Origin: Nigrospora sphaerica | Lineage: Eukaryota; Ascomycota; Sordariomycetes; Amphisphaeriales; Apiosporaceae | Length of the DNA stretch: 64,000 bases | NCBI GenBank assembly: GCA_018287875.1 | Contig: JAGVVL010000001.1 | Location: 1-64,000 of the forward strand | Reading direction: 5' to 3' | Shown here: piece after piece, positions 42,337-52,391 of the stretch | Layout: every line of letters begins with the position of its first letter | Position numbering within the stretch: position 1 is the stretch's first letter | Made by a program: the position numbers and the translations under genes | The notes under the pieces: model-generated | Told to the model about the DNA's origin: nothing | The model's input: the letters and a program-made list of their open reading frames with translations, nothing else | Databases searched by the model: none

Positions 42337-42469
42337 TTACCCCCCCTTAAGAAATAAAACTTGTCCGTAAGTTTCAATCACTTCTTTTAAGGAATTCTCT
42401 TTCTCGTTCGATTTATCAAAGCCGGAGAGTTATTGTCGGCGTAAAGTAGGTCGATTCTATTGTTAGCTA

Positions 42470-42719
42470 CGTCGTTAAGCTATAAAGCCAGTCGCTTCGG
42501 CGGTCTTACGTTACCTGAATACTCCTTATGATATTTCTAGAGAAGTGTGGCGCTATTCTTAAATAACTCCGCGTTGTACCACTTTGGGTTTGGGTTCCAA
42601 CCCTTCTAGCGCACCTGCTATTGAAGTTTCCTATAATGTAGTCGAGAGGACAGTACTCGGTTTAATTACTATTCTTCGTCCAACAAAAGATCCACGATTT
42701 CGCCCTCCGGATTCTTAGC
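42470..42719 (-). pseudogene. G3 chromodomain
   Basis: The - strand reads NPEGEIVDLLLDEE, then SSRLHYRKLQ*QVR*KGWNP, then NPKWYNAELFKNSATLL and KEYSGNVRPPKRLAL. The conserved Y-x-V-K-W-x-G-W-x-P-x-W-x-P-x-x-F-K-N pattern of chromovirus chromodomains is visible, with TAG in place of several residues. Known of the family: the domain can steer integration toward marked chromatin. Confidence 0.78.
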
Positions 42720-42766
42720 CTGATATCCTAGGAAAGAGTTGTCTTAAAATCGCTGAAGGCGATCAG

Positions 42767-42972
42767 TGTTACGACATGGGTACATAGGTACAAGGGCATG
42801 GGAACGCATGGACCTCTGGCCGGTGGTACGTACCGCGTTTGGCTGGATATATTCCTGGCAAACAGTGACTGAGAGGAGCCTGTTCCTCTTCTTTTCCTCT
42901 TCACCTGTAGTTTTCGCATCTTAATAGAACCCTTGGGTCATCAACAGATCCCCCGTTCCTTGAACCGTGACA
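42767..42972 (+). repeat. G3-family solo LTR
   Basis: 206 bp, TGTTACGACATGGG... to GAACCGTGACA, inverted relative to the G3 3' LTR and less RIPed than it. A perfect ATCAG duplication flanks it (42762-42766 and 42973-42977). It interrupts the G3 integrase C-terminus. Confidence 0.92.
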
Positions 42973-42977
42973 ATCAG

Positions 42978-44660
42978 TATAAAACATATTCGTGCCCTTC
43001 TAGTCTGGCGGCGTGTTAAGTTCGTAGGAGTGTTCTCTTATTCCCTTAAAAATATAACATTACTATGTTAAGGGGAACGTTAAGGCATCGCCAGGTTAGT
43101 TTATTATCTATATTCGTTTAAAGATAACCACTCTATCCCTGACTTTAAAGTCTAGCTTATATCGCGACTTATTAGCCTGGTCGTATATACAGCGTTAAGA
43201 TAAGGTAGTTTATTATTATACCGCTTCTATATATTAATAGAGTGTCTTTATAATCTTCTACACATCTTATTATCCGAGACGCTCTATTATTGGAAGTTTA
43301 CCCACATCTTAGGTTTAGTCGGCCTTAAAATATAGTAGCGGTATAAGGAAGCCACGCTCCACTTTATAAGGAGATAGACTAGTTGAATCCTAAGGCAGGC
43401 TAGCTTAGATAGCGTCTAAGGCTGGAATTACTGACAACCAGTTATCTTAAAAGTGTGATAAGTAAGGCAAAATCCGTTACTGGATAGCCTAGTTTATACG
43501 CTCCACTTGCCCTTGTGACTGGGAGTGGCTAGAGAATCCCAGTTTCCAGGTGATACCCAGCAGCTTAAATGTTACGGACGACCCGAACCAACAAGCATCT
43601 TATGGAAGCGGGTAAGCGCCCATGCAGCCAAGACCTCGCCTACTACATCACTAAGTAAGGGAGACCAGCCTCGGACAAGAAACACCAGCCCCAGGGGCAA
43701 GCCACGCCAAGGCCAGGTCACATGATGGATCACTAGGCTTGGCACTGATCCACGGGATGGATCAGTGGGGCCACTAGTGAGCCTCCGGTACAGGATCAGT
43801 AACGATGTTAGCGAGCTAACACTAAAGGATCAGTTGGATCAGTGGTGATCCAAGGTGATCTAGGGTATCAGTAAGGGAATGACTTGGTATATAAGTTAGG
43901 AGGATTTCCTATATAGACAGTCATTACCTTAGTGATCAATTTAAGCATCTATCTCACCTATAGATAGGAGTAACCTCTTAACGACCTATTGTGAAGTTCA
44001 GACCGGTTACCCAGTTAAGCACCCTCAGTTATTCAGTTACCCAGCAACTAGTGTTCAAGCTAGACAGACGCTCTCTGTCCCTGATTGTATAAACCCTACG
44101 TTAGGCAGTACTTAGGTATAGCGCTTCGTTACATTAAAGACTTCACTAATAAATTGGAAGACAAATTAGGGTCCATAGTTGCTCCTAATTTGCTATAGTA
44201 GTCTAAAGACGCGATATAGACTATAGTACTATATCTTAGCAGCGTCTTTGGCTGTTATTAATCGGGTGCAAGGAATATACCAACACCTTTTACTTAACAA
44301 ACAAACTATAACGAGGAGGTTATCAAACCCCTTTTGATTTTTAGGTATAATCTTGAAGTCTATTTAAATCAACTGCTATAAGCAAAGCAATATTAAAAGG
44401 AGATAAAGAAATCCTAACTTTTTATCCTAGGGGACTTGAAATAATCGGCATATTCAATAGTTGGCCACGAAATAGTCAACGTCTTTAAATAATCCTAGCT
44501 ATTAATACTGGCTTTATATTAGCTTACGGAGCTTATTATATCCTAGGTGGGCTAATATTAAACGCAAATAGAAGTCTTTTAAGATATACGTCCTTAAATT
44601 GTCTTATTTAAGGACTACTAGCTTACTCTTATGAGCGGCTGAGCCTTGAAGCACTATTGA
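42978..44660 (-). pseudogene. G3 integrase, split by a solo LTR
   Basis: Read on the - strand: an H2C2 zinc region near 44450-44580 (LILAHLGYNKLRKLI), then IIPKNQKGFDNLLVIVCLLS-like core sequence, then LITAKDAAKI, then GPQFVFQFISEVF. After removal of the LTR at 43570-44133, KLLGITWKLGFSSHSQSQGQ and VERINQAIQ follow directly. TAG/TAA stops are frequent. The order is that of Tf1/Maggy-type chromovirus integrases. Confidence 0.78.
43570..44133 (+). repeat. Solo LTR of an unassigned retrotransposon
   Basis: 564 bp, TGTTACGGACGACCCG... to CGCTTCGTTACA, with a perfect TTAAA duplication (43565-43569 and 44134-44138). It is mostly not RIPed. It contains many GGATCA/GATCAGT motifs and a TATA-like GGTATATAAGTTAGG near 43885. 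Orientation is inferred from that promoter-like element. It is unlike the G1, G2, G3 and Copia LTRs. Confidence 0.88.
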
Positions 44661-44673
44661 AGGGGCCAAATGC

Positions 44674-44946
44674 TGTTTATTTCCTAGATGGAAAAGAGAG
44701 AAGAGAATCGTCCTTAGGAGGCCCGGCGCAGCGTCTCGTTAAATCTTGCGAGGCCGGACCGGAACGTTCGGATCGGAACGTTCGGAGCGGAACGTTCGGA
44801 TCGCTGCTCAGCTCCCCCCCTCCTAGGTCTTGACCACTAGCCTGGCGTTCGAATGGGGAGACCTACTCGGAGCCTCATATGAGGGGTTCGTGAGACGCTC
44901 AGGCCAGGTGCGCCTGAGCCTTTCTCCCAGGTCCCAACCTGTAACA
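44674..44946. repeat. 273-bp TG...CA element at the G3/G2' junction
   Basis: Runs TGTTTATTTCCTAG... to CCAACCTGTAACA. It is GC-rich and unRIPed between two RIPed elements. It contains three GAACGTTC palindromes at 44762, 44776 and 44790 (14-bp spacing). The flanks (AATGC and TCTAT) are not duplicated, so it may be a solo LTR left by an ectopic exchange. Identity unknown. Confidence 0.55.
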
Positions 44947-45892
44947 TCTATAGTTTTATCCTAATTAAGTACTCGCTATATCGGTATACTAAGTTTAAAG
45001 GGTATTAATGGTTCCCTTCTATATAGGAGGCGGTATAAGGATATACTAAAATACCTCACTACTGTCCTGTTAGCCTAGACAGCTAAAAGGAGTGCTGCTA
45101 TTTAGTTGCAACCACTGCTATTCGTTATTTTCATTAGGCTCTTTGCAATACTCTTATGCCCTCCCTTGATTAGCCCTTGCGTCTTCGAGCTGTAGGGTAG
45201 CCTAGTGCTGACTTAAAAGCCCAGCGTATTGGCGATCCTTGTGACCTCGCCCTTGTTCTCTAGTCTGCCGTCGACCTTAAGAAGTCGAAAACAACTGTGC
45301 TAGTAAATGATTCGACTTTTTAGGAACCGTGAAATTGCTAACAAGTTGACCTTCTTAATTGCCATGGCTTCTAGGTAGCCTAAGGCTTCGTAACGGGCCT
45401 TAATAATCGTATTAAATCTTTAGTAAGGTGGTATATATTGGATATCTATAACCTAGGTCGTGCGGATGTCTGCTGGTTCTGTTTATAGCTGGGCGTCGAT
45501 AAGTTGCTAGTCGGATACTTTAGTATAGCGAAGGCAAGCCGCTTGCTAGTCTTGGATGTCCGTATATATGTTGTCCCACTAGTATAAGTTGGCGATTCGT
45601 TTATAAGTGGCATCTTTTCCTTTATATCCGAGGTCCTCGTGTGCTTATTAGAATATATCCTTCTTCTGATTAATGGATTCCACCACTTCTCGGATTAGTA
45701 CTTCGTGTGTTTCTTTCTTAAAGAGGACTCCGTCTTAGAGGAAGAAGTGACTAGCCTGGGTTCTAAAGTTAATCGCTAGCTAACGTAAGTTCTTTATAAA
45801 GGGGTTCTGAAGTCTCGATAGCAACTATAGGGTAGTTAAGTAATAGCAGTATTCGTTAATTAAGTTGAATATATCTTATAGGTTTGTTGTGG
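44947..45892 (-). pseudogene. G2' integrase
   Basis: The - strand reads KVDGRLENKGEVTRIANTLG, then YSSKTQGLIKGGHKSIAKSL, aligned with KVDGGPENKGEVVAAAKELG and its continuation in G2 at 17210-17360. The N-terminal zinc region aligns with G2 near 16850. Stops are frequent. Confidence 0.78.
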
Positions 45893-45936
45893 TTATTTGT
45901 TGGAAGTGGTGGTTTGATCGAAAAGAGGAGGCAACC

Positions 45937-46225
45937 TGTCAAGGCGCGGGCAGGCAGGCAGGCAATGGAGTCGATTCAGGTTCTATGCTACAGGTCCAGG
46001 TTCCTATTCTGTTCGGTACAGGTCAGGCTAGCAGACAGGACGTAGCTTGAAGAGCTACAACTAAAGTCTTCTCGGTCGCAGACTTCTTATCTAAATCCCC
46101 AACGGAGGTCCGTACCGAGCGGTCTTGACAGAACTCCATCGCGGGACGACTAATCCGTAGCTAGTTTAGGATGTCTCAGGGGCTTCCCTGTGCCGGTAGG
46201 GCCTGTCACGGTCCACCCCGTGACA
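45937..46225 (-). repeat. G1 3' LTR
   Basis: 289 bp, TGTCAAGGCGCGGG... to CACCCCGTGACA on the + strand. By eye it is identical to the 5' LTR. Confidence 0.95.
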
Positions 46226-46243
46226 GTACTCCCCTCCTTAAGG
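46226..46243 (-). other. G1 polypurine tract
   Basis: On the - strand AAGGAGGGGAGTAC lies directly before the 3' LTR, the expected plus-strand primer. Confidence 0.75.
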
Positions 46244-46279
46244 CGGAGTTCCATCGACGCGGTTCTGAAGGGCGGACGG

Positions 46280-46514
46280 CTAAGCCTTCCGTAGGTTAAT
46301 AGGTCTCGGTTTCTCTGGGTATCTCCGGTGGAAGTTTGCCACTACCTCGCTGGCGTTAGCGACGTATTCCGCAGGCTCCTCGGTTAGTTGGTCGTATCCA
46401 GCCCACTTCACGGTGTATTTTAAACGGGAGCCTCGGCCTCCGCCTCGGTTGTCCAGACGGGAATCCAGGATGTCTTCGACTTCGAACTCTTCGACGCCGT
46501 CGACCTCTATAGGC
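46280..46514 (-). pseudogene. G1 chromodomain (C-terminus of pol)
   Basis: The frame [20 protein letters not shown], then [20 protein letters not shown], then [15 protein letters not shown], ends at TAG 46280. The aromatic-cage type pattern Y-x-V-K-W-x-G-Y and the terminal F-H-x-x-Y-P helix identify a chromodomain. It follows the integrase after a single missing C in the run at 46515-46518. Confidence 0.88.
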
Positions 46515-47415
46515 GGGGCGGTGGTTGTACTTGACCGGGGGCAGGATCGTCAGGATCAGGACGGAGTAGGCTAACATGGAATACCGGGTGGTTTCTCATA
46601 GACGGGGGCAGGTTTAATTGATAAGCGTACGGGCTCACGACCTTCGTAATGGTGAAGGGTCCGAGTTGCTTCCAGTCGAGTTTCTTCTGAGGGCGTTTCG
46701 TCCGTATATTTCGGGCGTCAAGCCAGACTTTCTGGCCTACTTGGTATCGGCGGGCGGGGCGTCTTTTACGGTTGGCGTATTCCTCGTGGCGGGCTTGCGC
46801 TAAACAGATCTCCGACTTTAACATCTCGTGGACTTCCTGAATCTTCTGGGCGACGCGCTCAGCGTCTAGGGCTGCAGGGGTACGGTCGGGGTCCAGTGGT
46901 TCAAACCCGATTCTCGGGTGGAATCCGTAGTTCGCGAAGAACGGTGTGGTCTTAATGCTCTCATTCAGGGCATTGTTTAACGCGAATTCAGCTAAGGGGA
47001 GCCAGCGGCTCCAATCGTCTTGTAAGTACGACACTTGGGCGCGGAGGTACTGTTCTAGGAACGAGTTCGCTCGTTCGGTCTGGCCATCGGTCTCGGGGTG
47101 AAAGGCAGTCGACAGCAGGCTTTGAATACCTAGTCGGTGGGTTAGGTGTCCCCAGAATCGTCCCACAAATTGGGGACCTCGGTCGGAGATTACGGTTCTC
47201 GGTAGGCCGTGTAGTTTCCAGACGTTATTCAGGTATAGGCGCGCGACCTCGTCGGCGCCACAGGTGTCTCGGCAGGCGATGAAGTGTTTCATCTTCGTTA
47301 AGCGGCAGACCACGACTAAGATAGCGTCGTAGCCGTCACTCTTCGGTAGGTGTACGACGAAGTCCATCGAAATGTCCTGCCATGCTCGTTCGGGTACGGG
47401 CAGCGGGCGGAGCAC
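46507..47415 (-). pseudogene. G1 integrase core and C-terminal domain
   Basis: 302 residues: [20 protein letters not shown] starts the core. The acidic triad is in [23 protein letters not shown] and [20 protein letters not shown] (D,D-35-E). The C-terminal part includes the [14 protein letters not shown] and [20 protein letters not shown] modules. It closes at TAG next to the C-run slip before the chromodomain. The start codon shown by an ORF finder is a GTG inside the polyprotein. Confidence 0.92.
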
Positions 47416-47990
47416 CCTTGCTTAGCTTCGCGGGAAGAAGTGGTCCGGCGGCAGGTGTGACAGTTGTTAGTCCATTGCTCCACGAAGGCGTACATCCGCG
47501 GCCAGTAGTAGTCTCGGGACAGGGTCTCGTACGTGCGGGCTCTCTTTAGGTGTCCAGCCACGGCAGTGTCGTGGTACGAGCGAGTCAGTTCAGCGCGGAG
47601 TTCGGGTAAGTCAGGGACATAAAGGCGGTCGCGGTAGTATAGCATACCAGCTCGTTCCTCGCACTCGGCAAGGGAGATTAAGGGGTGGCGGGGGTTTCCG
47701 GTGCGCAGTGCCTTTAAGATGGAGTGAACGGTCTCGTCCGACTCGTATCCTCGGGTCATGAGGTTCTGAATAGCTGGCGGCAGTAATGGGGCGTGGCGTT
47801 CTTGTCGTAGAGATGGTATAATAACAGGCTGGGGTCTAGGTCGACGGCGCTTAGTTCTAGGGGACGGCTAGGAGCGGATTGCGATCTAGTTACGGCGTTG
47901 GCTCGGGTCGGGATTTCCTCGAAGCGGACTGATTTCCTTTGCGGTTCGAAGTTCTCTTTCTTTAGGACGACTCTACTTTGGTGTAGCAGT
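47416..47990 (-). pseudogene. G1 integrase zinc-binding region and linker
   Basis: LTRSYHDTAVAGHLKRARTY, then YYWPRMYAFVEQW and CHTCRRT, form the H2C2 zinc fold before the core. Upstream, in another frame, [20 protein letters not shown] and SAVDLDPSLLLYHLYDKN link it to RNase H. Shifts are at the G run 47998-48001, the G run 47788-47791 and the C run 47415-47417 (+ strand positions). Confidence 0.85.
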
Positions 47991-49253
47991 CGTTCATCCC
48001 CTCTTTAGGTAGGTCCTCTGACCTCCTGGTCAGGGCGTCGGGTTTTATTCCTTGCTTCCCGGGTCGGTACACGATCTTAAAGTTAAATCGAGATAAGAAT
48101 TCAGACCATCTTGCTTGTCGGCGGTTTAGCAACTTTGTCGTTGTGAAGTATTCCAGGTTCCGGTGGTCGGTGATGACCTTAATCGGCGACAACGCGCCTT
48201 CCAGTTCAGGACGCCATTCTTCGAAGCAACGAATGATGGCTAGAAGTTCCTTATCGTAAATCTCGTAGTTACACTCTGTCGAAGAGTGCTTTTTGAGAAG
48301 AAGGCAACTGGGCGTAGAATTCCGTCGTCTCCGTACTGTGACAGCACACCAGCAGAGACATAGTCAGAGGCATCGGTCTCTAAAATCACTTCTTTCTCCC
48401 AGTCGAAGGGAGCCAGGATCGGGGCCGATGTGAACGCGTTCTTTAGCGCAACGAATGCATTCTCACATTCTTCTGTCCAAGCGAATTCAACCCCTTTCCT
48501 TGTGAGGTTGACTAGCGGGGCGACAATCTTCGAAAAGTCCCGAATGAACCGGCGGTAGAAGTTCCCAAAGCCGATAAACGCTTGTACGTCGGTTAAGCAG
48601 GACGGAGTGGCCCAGTTCTTGACTGTCTCAATCTTAGCGGGGTCCATGCGTAGGCCATCGCGGCCAACAATCATCCCTAGGAATGTGGTCTCAGTTTTAA
48701 AGAATTCGCACTTCGACATTTTCGCGAATAAGCCGGCCTCTCTTAATGCTTGAAGCACCTTCCGTAGGTGTTCGACGTGTTCCTCGCGGGTCCGGCTGTA
48801 AATTAGGATGTCGTCTAGGTACGCAGTGCAGCAGATGTCTAGGTGGTGTCGTAAGGTATCGTTAATAAACCTTTGAAATGTGGCAGGGGCTCCAGTTAGT
48901 CCGAAAGGCATAACTAATGACTCGAATAAGCCAAAACGGGTGCGGAATGCGGTCAGGTATTCTTGTCCCTCTTTAACCCTGATCTCGTTGAATGCCGCAA
49001 TGATGTCGACCTTAGAGAAATACTTCATTCCCTTTAGGTTATTCAGGGTCTCCTTAACTAGGGGCAGCGGGTAACGGTCCTTAATAGTGATGTTGTTTAG
49101 GGCGCGGTAGTCGACACAGAAACGGAGGCCTCCTCCAGGCTTCTTAACGAACAGGACGGGGGACGCGGCAGGGGACGAGCTCGGTCGTACGAAACCCTTC
49201 CGAAGGTTCTCTTGCAGCCACTCTTTTAATGCGGCTAGTTCATTGCGGGACAT
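47962..49253 (-). pseudogene. G1 reverse transcriptase and RNase H
   Basis: RT starts near [20 protein letters not shown]. Motifs: [57 protein letters not shown] and catalytic [11 protein letters not shown] (YLDD). RNase H follows with [19 protein letters not shown], a one-base loss in the run at 48290-48294, then [14 protein letters not shown] and [11 protein letters not shown], then [20 protein letters not shown]. All key residues are intact. Confidence 0.93.
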
Positions 49254-50130
49254 GGCGTATAAGGGGCCGAAGGGGGCGTCTTCCTTCTATCAGTTTGATC
49301 TCGTGGTCGTGAGTTCTATGCGGTGGTAACCTCTCCGCTTCTTTAAGCGAGAAGACGTCCTCAAAATCTCTCAGTTCAGGCGGCAGTTGTTTAGATAGGG
49401 TAAGTTCGGGGGCCTCTGATAGGCGTTCTTCGATCTTTTCGACGGTGACGGGGAACGCAGCGTATCCTCTTCTTAGGTACGCTGGACAGGCGCGGGGGAA
49501 ACCTGGGCAATGTCCCAACGGGATAAGGCCTCGGGGCGGTTCGGCAGGTTCTCAGGACGGGCTCGGGCTGGAACGTCATGCAGGGCGGTGACCTTCATAG
49601 GTCTCTCCGGTGTGTTGCAGTTTTGGCGACAGAACTCGCTGTCGAACATGAACGTGTGGCTCGCGAACCCTATACGAGGATCGTGCATCTTAAGCCAAGG
49701 GATTCCGAGGACAACAGGAAAGTAAGCTAGCTGGGTTACGAAGAAGCGTAGTCGTTTCTCGTAATGGTCGTTTATCCGCATTGAGCACTCAACGAAGTGA
49801 GTGACCTTCCCGCTTTCGCTAGGGCGGCCATCGATCACTTCGATCTCAAATGACCTTCTCAGGGGTCTCATAGGCAGCTCATGGGCTTCGGCCCAACTAC
49901 GGTCGATGAACGCTTTCGCAGCGGCTCCAGAATCAGTCAGGGCGTAAGTCGGCAGGGTGTAGTCATCGGTGGCCAGGGTGACAGGTAAAACCATAAGTTT
50001 TCCACGCATATCTTCCTCTTCGCGGATAGATAGGCCGTGGACGGAACGGGCAGATATCGGTAAGGGCAGCGGAGTCGGGGCGCTGGGCTCGGGAGCCTGT
50101 AAGCGACTTAATACAGGCTCACTCCGTTTA
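49254..50130 (-). pseudogene. G1 aspartic protease and linker to RT
   Basis: Around MRGKLMVLPVTLATDDYTLP the protease reads ALTDSGAAAKAFIDRSWAEA (the D-S-G active site of Ty3-type proteases) and FPVVLGIPWLKMHDPRIG. The linker FPVTVEKIEERLSEAP then DFEDVFSLKEAERLPPHR leads to RT. Shifts occur at the C run 49494-49498 and near 49280. Confidence 0.88.
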
Positions 50131-50669
50131 ACGAGTGAGGACTGTCGTTCCGTAGGGCTTGGAACCGGTTAGTAGGCGTAGGGGAGTACGAGACAGGCTG
50201 CGGAGACTGGATCGGCGGGGGCGATGGTAGAGCGGGCGTGGCGGTAACAGGAGCCGGGGGCGGGCTATTCCGGGGCTGGTTGCTCGGGCGTAACGGAACG
50301 GAACGGAGCGTAAGTCGGGTTTAGGGCATTGGGCTACCTTATGGTCTTGCCGGCCACAACGGAAGCACTCTCCTCTCTCTTTACGGCCTGACGGAGAGCG
50401 GGGGCGGCTACGCTGGTGACTCAAATCCATAGGGTCACCGGCGTCGGTCTTAGCAGCGGGCTGGCGGGATTCGTTCCAGGGAGGTACGTAAGGACTGGCG
50501 GTACTGTTAATCTTAGTCGTTCCTTTATGACCGTTAACCTGACGCTGGTGCTGGCGGAATCGGTTGTCGAGAGTCTGAAGATGACGAGCAAACGCACGAT
50601 ACTCTCTCGTGGGGGCCGGGTTATGTAGGAGCATGTCCTGGATCTCGCGGGACACGCCTTGGGACAGTA
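50128..50669 (-). pseudogene. G1 nucleocapsid with CCHC zinc knuckle
   Basis: 175-residue frame with SREIQDMLLHNPAPTREYRA finishing the capsid and CFRCGRQDHKVAQC, a C-x2-C-x4-H-x4-C knuckle typical of retroelement gag. It continues gag after the one-base slip at 50670-50675. Confidence 0.88.
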
Positions 50670-51464
50670 GGGGGGCAGGGCAGCTTCGGGAACTTCGCTC
50701 TCTAACGCGAGTCTCTCGAACTCTGCGAAGAAGACGCTGAAGTCTAGATAGCGTTGCTTCAGGTTGTACAGCTTATTCTCGGCGTTCTGTTTCCGGTCGG
50801 GGTCTCCAAAGGCTTCTTCTAAGTATGACAGCATATTGGTGTAGTCTAGGAACTGCGGGATTCCGTACTGGATACGGGGCAGGATCAGGTCGTAGGCTTT
50901 TCCGGACAGGCGGCTGGCGACATAGTTCAGGCGGGAAACAGCGGACGGGAACCGGTCGGCGTTAGAGACCATTTTCGAGTGGACTTGTTGGACGAATCTT
51001 CGAAGGTCGCTTCGAGTTCCATCAAACTCCTTTGGGTCAGGGATCTTCTCACTGAGGGAAGCGGGCTCCGAACGTGAGGTAGGAGCAGGTGCAGGCGTTC
51101 GCGGAGCATGATCTTCCTGCGCTTCAGCAGCAGGTTCAGGACGGGAGACAGTTCGGTTGGGGGTCTGTACGGCAGGGCGGGCGGAGTGGAGGAGTCGTTC
51201 ATTCTCAACACTCAGTTGGATGAGCGCCTTCTGTTCCTTCTCCAGTCGATCTTCTTGGTATCGGACTACCCCTTCTTTCTCTATGAGAGCAGTCCGGGCC
51301 GAGGCGAGGGCGGTGTCCTTCTCGGACAGGGAGACTTCCAGGGACGAGATATAGCCGTGCAGCGTGCGTAGGTACATCAGCCATCCGGCGGCGTCGCTTT
51401 GAACACTGGCAAGCAGTTCGTCGGGGTCTTCGGTGTCAGCAGGGGCAATCGGGCGGTTCGACAT
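50670..51464 (-). pseudogene. G1 gag (N-terminus and capsid)
   Basis: ATG at 51464 gives MSNRPIAPADTEDPDELLAS, 39 nt inside the 5' LTR. A coiled-coil (SLEVSLSEKDTALASARTAL, then KEQKALIQLSVENERLL) is followed by a Pro/Ala linker and a Ty3-type capsid (IPDPKEFDGTRSDLRRFVQQ, then YLEEAFGDPDRKQNAENKL). The open frame runs on to 50421 in the wrong frame after the G run at 50670-50675. Confidence 0.9.
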
Positions 51465-51491
51465 TTCGAAAGCAGTGTCGAGCTTAGGAGG

Positions 51492-51500
51492 AAGCTACGT
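51492..51500 (-). other. G1 putative self-priming primer-binding site
   Basis: Two bases inside the 5' LTR the RNA strand reads ACGTAGCTT, the exact complement of AAGCTACGT within the same LTR (+ strand 51606-51614). No tRNA-type TGG is present. Tf1/sushi-group chromoviruses prime from the folded 5' end of their own RNA, and this arrangement fits that mode. If so, transcription should begin at about 51614. Confidence 0.6.
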
Positions 51501-51502
51501 AA

Positions 51503-51791
51503 TGTCAAGGCGCGGGCAGGCAGGCAGGCAATGGAGTCGATTCAGGTTCTATGCTACAGGTCCAGGTTCCTATTCTGTTCGGTACAGGTCAGGCTAGCAG
51601 ACAGGACGTAGCTTGAAGAGCTACAACTAAAGTCTTCTCGGTCGCAGACTTCTTATCTAAATCCCCAACGGAGGTCCGTACCGAGCGGTCTTGACAGAAC
51701 TCCATCGCGGGACGACTAATCCGTAGCTAGTTTAGGATGTCTCAGGGGCTTCCCTGTGCCGGTAGGGCCTGTCACGGTCCACCCCGTGACA
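51503..51791 (-). repeat. G1 5' LTR
   Basis: 289 bp, by eye identical to the 3' LTR. A TATA-like TTTAGATAA on the - strand lies about 40-47 nt before the predicted RNA start at 51614. Confidence 0.95.
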
Positions 51792-52391
51792 CAACCCCTT
51801 TATAAGGGCTCTTTCGATCTCGGAGGTCGTTTCTATAAAGAAACACGGAAGGATAAGGAACTTCTCTTCAAGAGGAACGAGAGTGTATTTCGTGTGCTTG
51901 CTTGCTTCAGGACAGACTAGTTACACGAAGAGGGGAGATTCAGCCTTTACTTATACCCGTTAAACCCTTATCCTCTTAGTAATACAAGGAAGAGGACGCG
52001 TAAGTGATTGCGTAAGTGATTACGTGGCTTAGAAGCATATGGAACCTTATAGAGGTTTGTGGAGCCTCATGGGGGCTCGTGGGAGCTTCAGGGAGCCACG
52101 TAGAAACTCGTGGAAACTCGTGGAACCTTGCAGAAGCTTCCGCGTGGCGAACGCCACGCTTGTGGGTAAAGCGGGCCATGCTTGCGGGTAAGCTGGCCCG
52201 TGCTCTAGGGTAGGCTGGCCCGAGCTTTAGGATAGGCTCGGTTAAAGGACTAGCTTCTCGTTAAGTGCATAGCTTAGTCCGTAGTGACAGAGAACGGTAT
52301 AGGATAAGTCCTATACCTGCAACATTATTAAATTGATCTATGTTTCGATAAAGTTGTCCACGTCCCCCTCAGCTATATTATCTTTATTATC

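Larger units (their letters stand above)
42124..44673 (-). mobile_element. Chromovirus (Gypsy) G3, 3' part, RIP-degraded
   Basis: 3' LTR, polypurine tract, chromodomain and integrase on the - strand. The reverse transcriptase, protease, gag and 5' LTR are missing: the element stops at 44673 against a 273-bp element. It is interrupted by two solo LTRs with perfect 5-bp duplications (ATCAG and TTAAA). Confidence 0.83.
45937..51791 (-). mobile_element. Chromovirus (Gypsy with chromodomain) G1, young copy
   Basis: Two apparently identical 289-bp LTRs bound a complete gag-protease-RT-RNase H-integrase-chromodomain region on the - strand, 5855 bp in all. A perfect CAACC duplication (45932-45936 and 51792-51796) lies in the Copia LTR. 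No RIP-type stops are obvious. The frame is instead broken by single-base shifts, nearly all in mononucleotide runs. Confidence 0.95.
45898..52324 (-). repeat. Solo Copia LTR A, split by chromovirus G1
   Basis: Copia LTR in the same orientation as the one at 3597: the first 39 bp at 45898-45936 and the remainder at 51787-52324 (counting the duplicated CAACC). A perfect TTATT duplication (45893-45897 and 52325-52329) proves insertion into G2'. No internal Copia sequence remains, so the element was lost by LTR-LTR recombination before G1 arrived. Confidence 0.93.

Noticed and set aside
44674..44946. Firm call of a solo LTR
   Set aside because: The TG...CA ends fit, but the flanks show no duplication and no second copy is in the window, so it is listed as unassigned.
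46507..46520. Programmed frameshift before the G1 chromodomain
   Set aside because: The site is a plain C run like the other breaks in G1. One missing base explains it, and there is no slippery heptamer or downstream structure that I could see.
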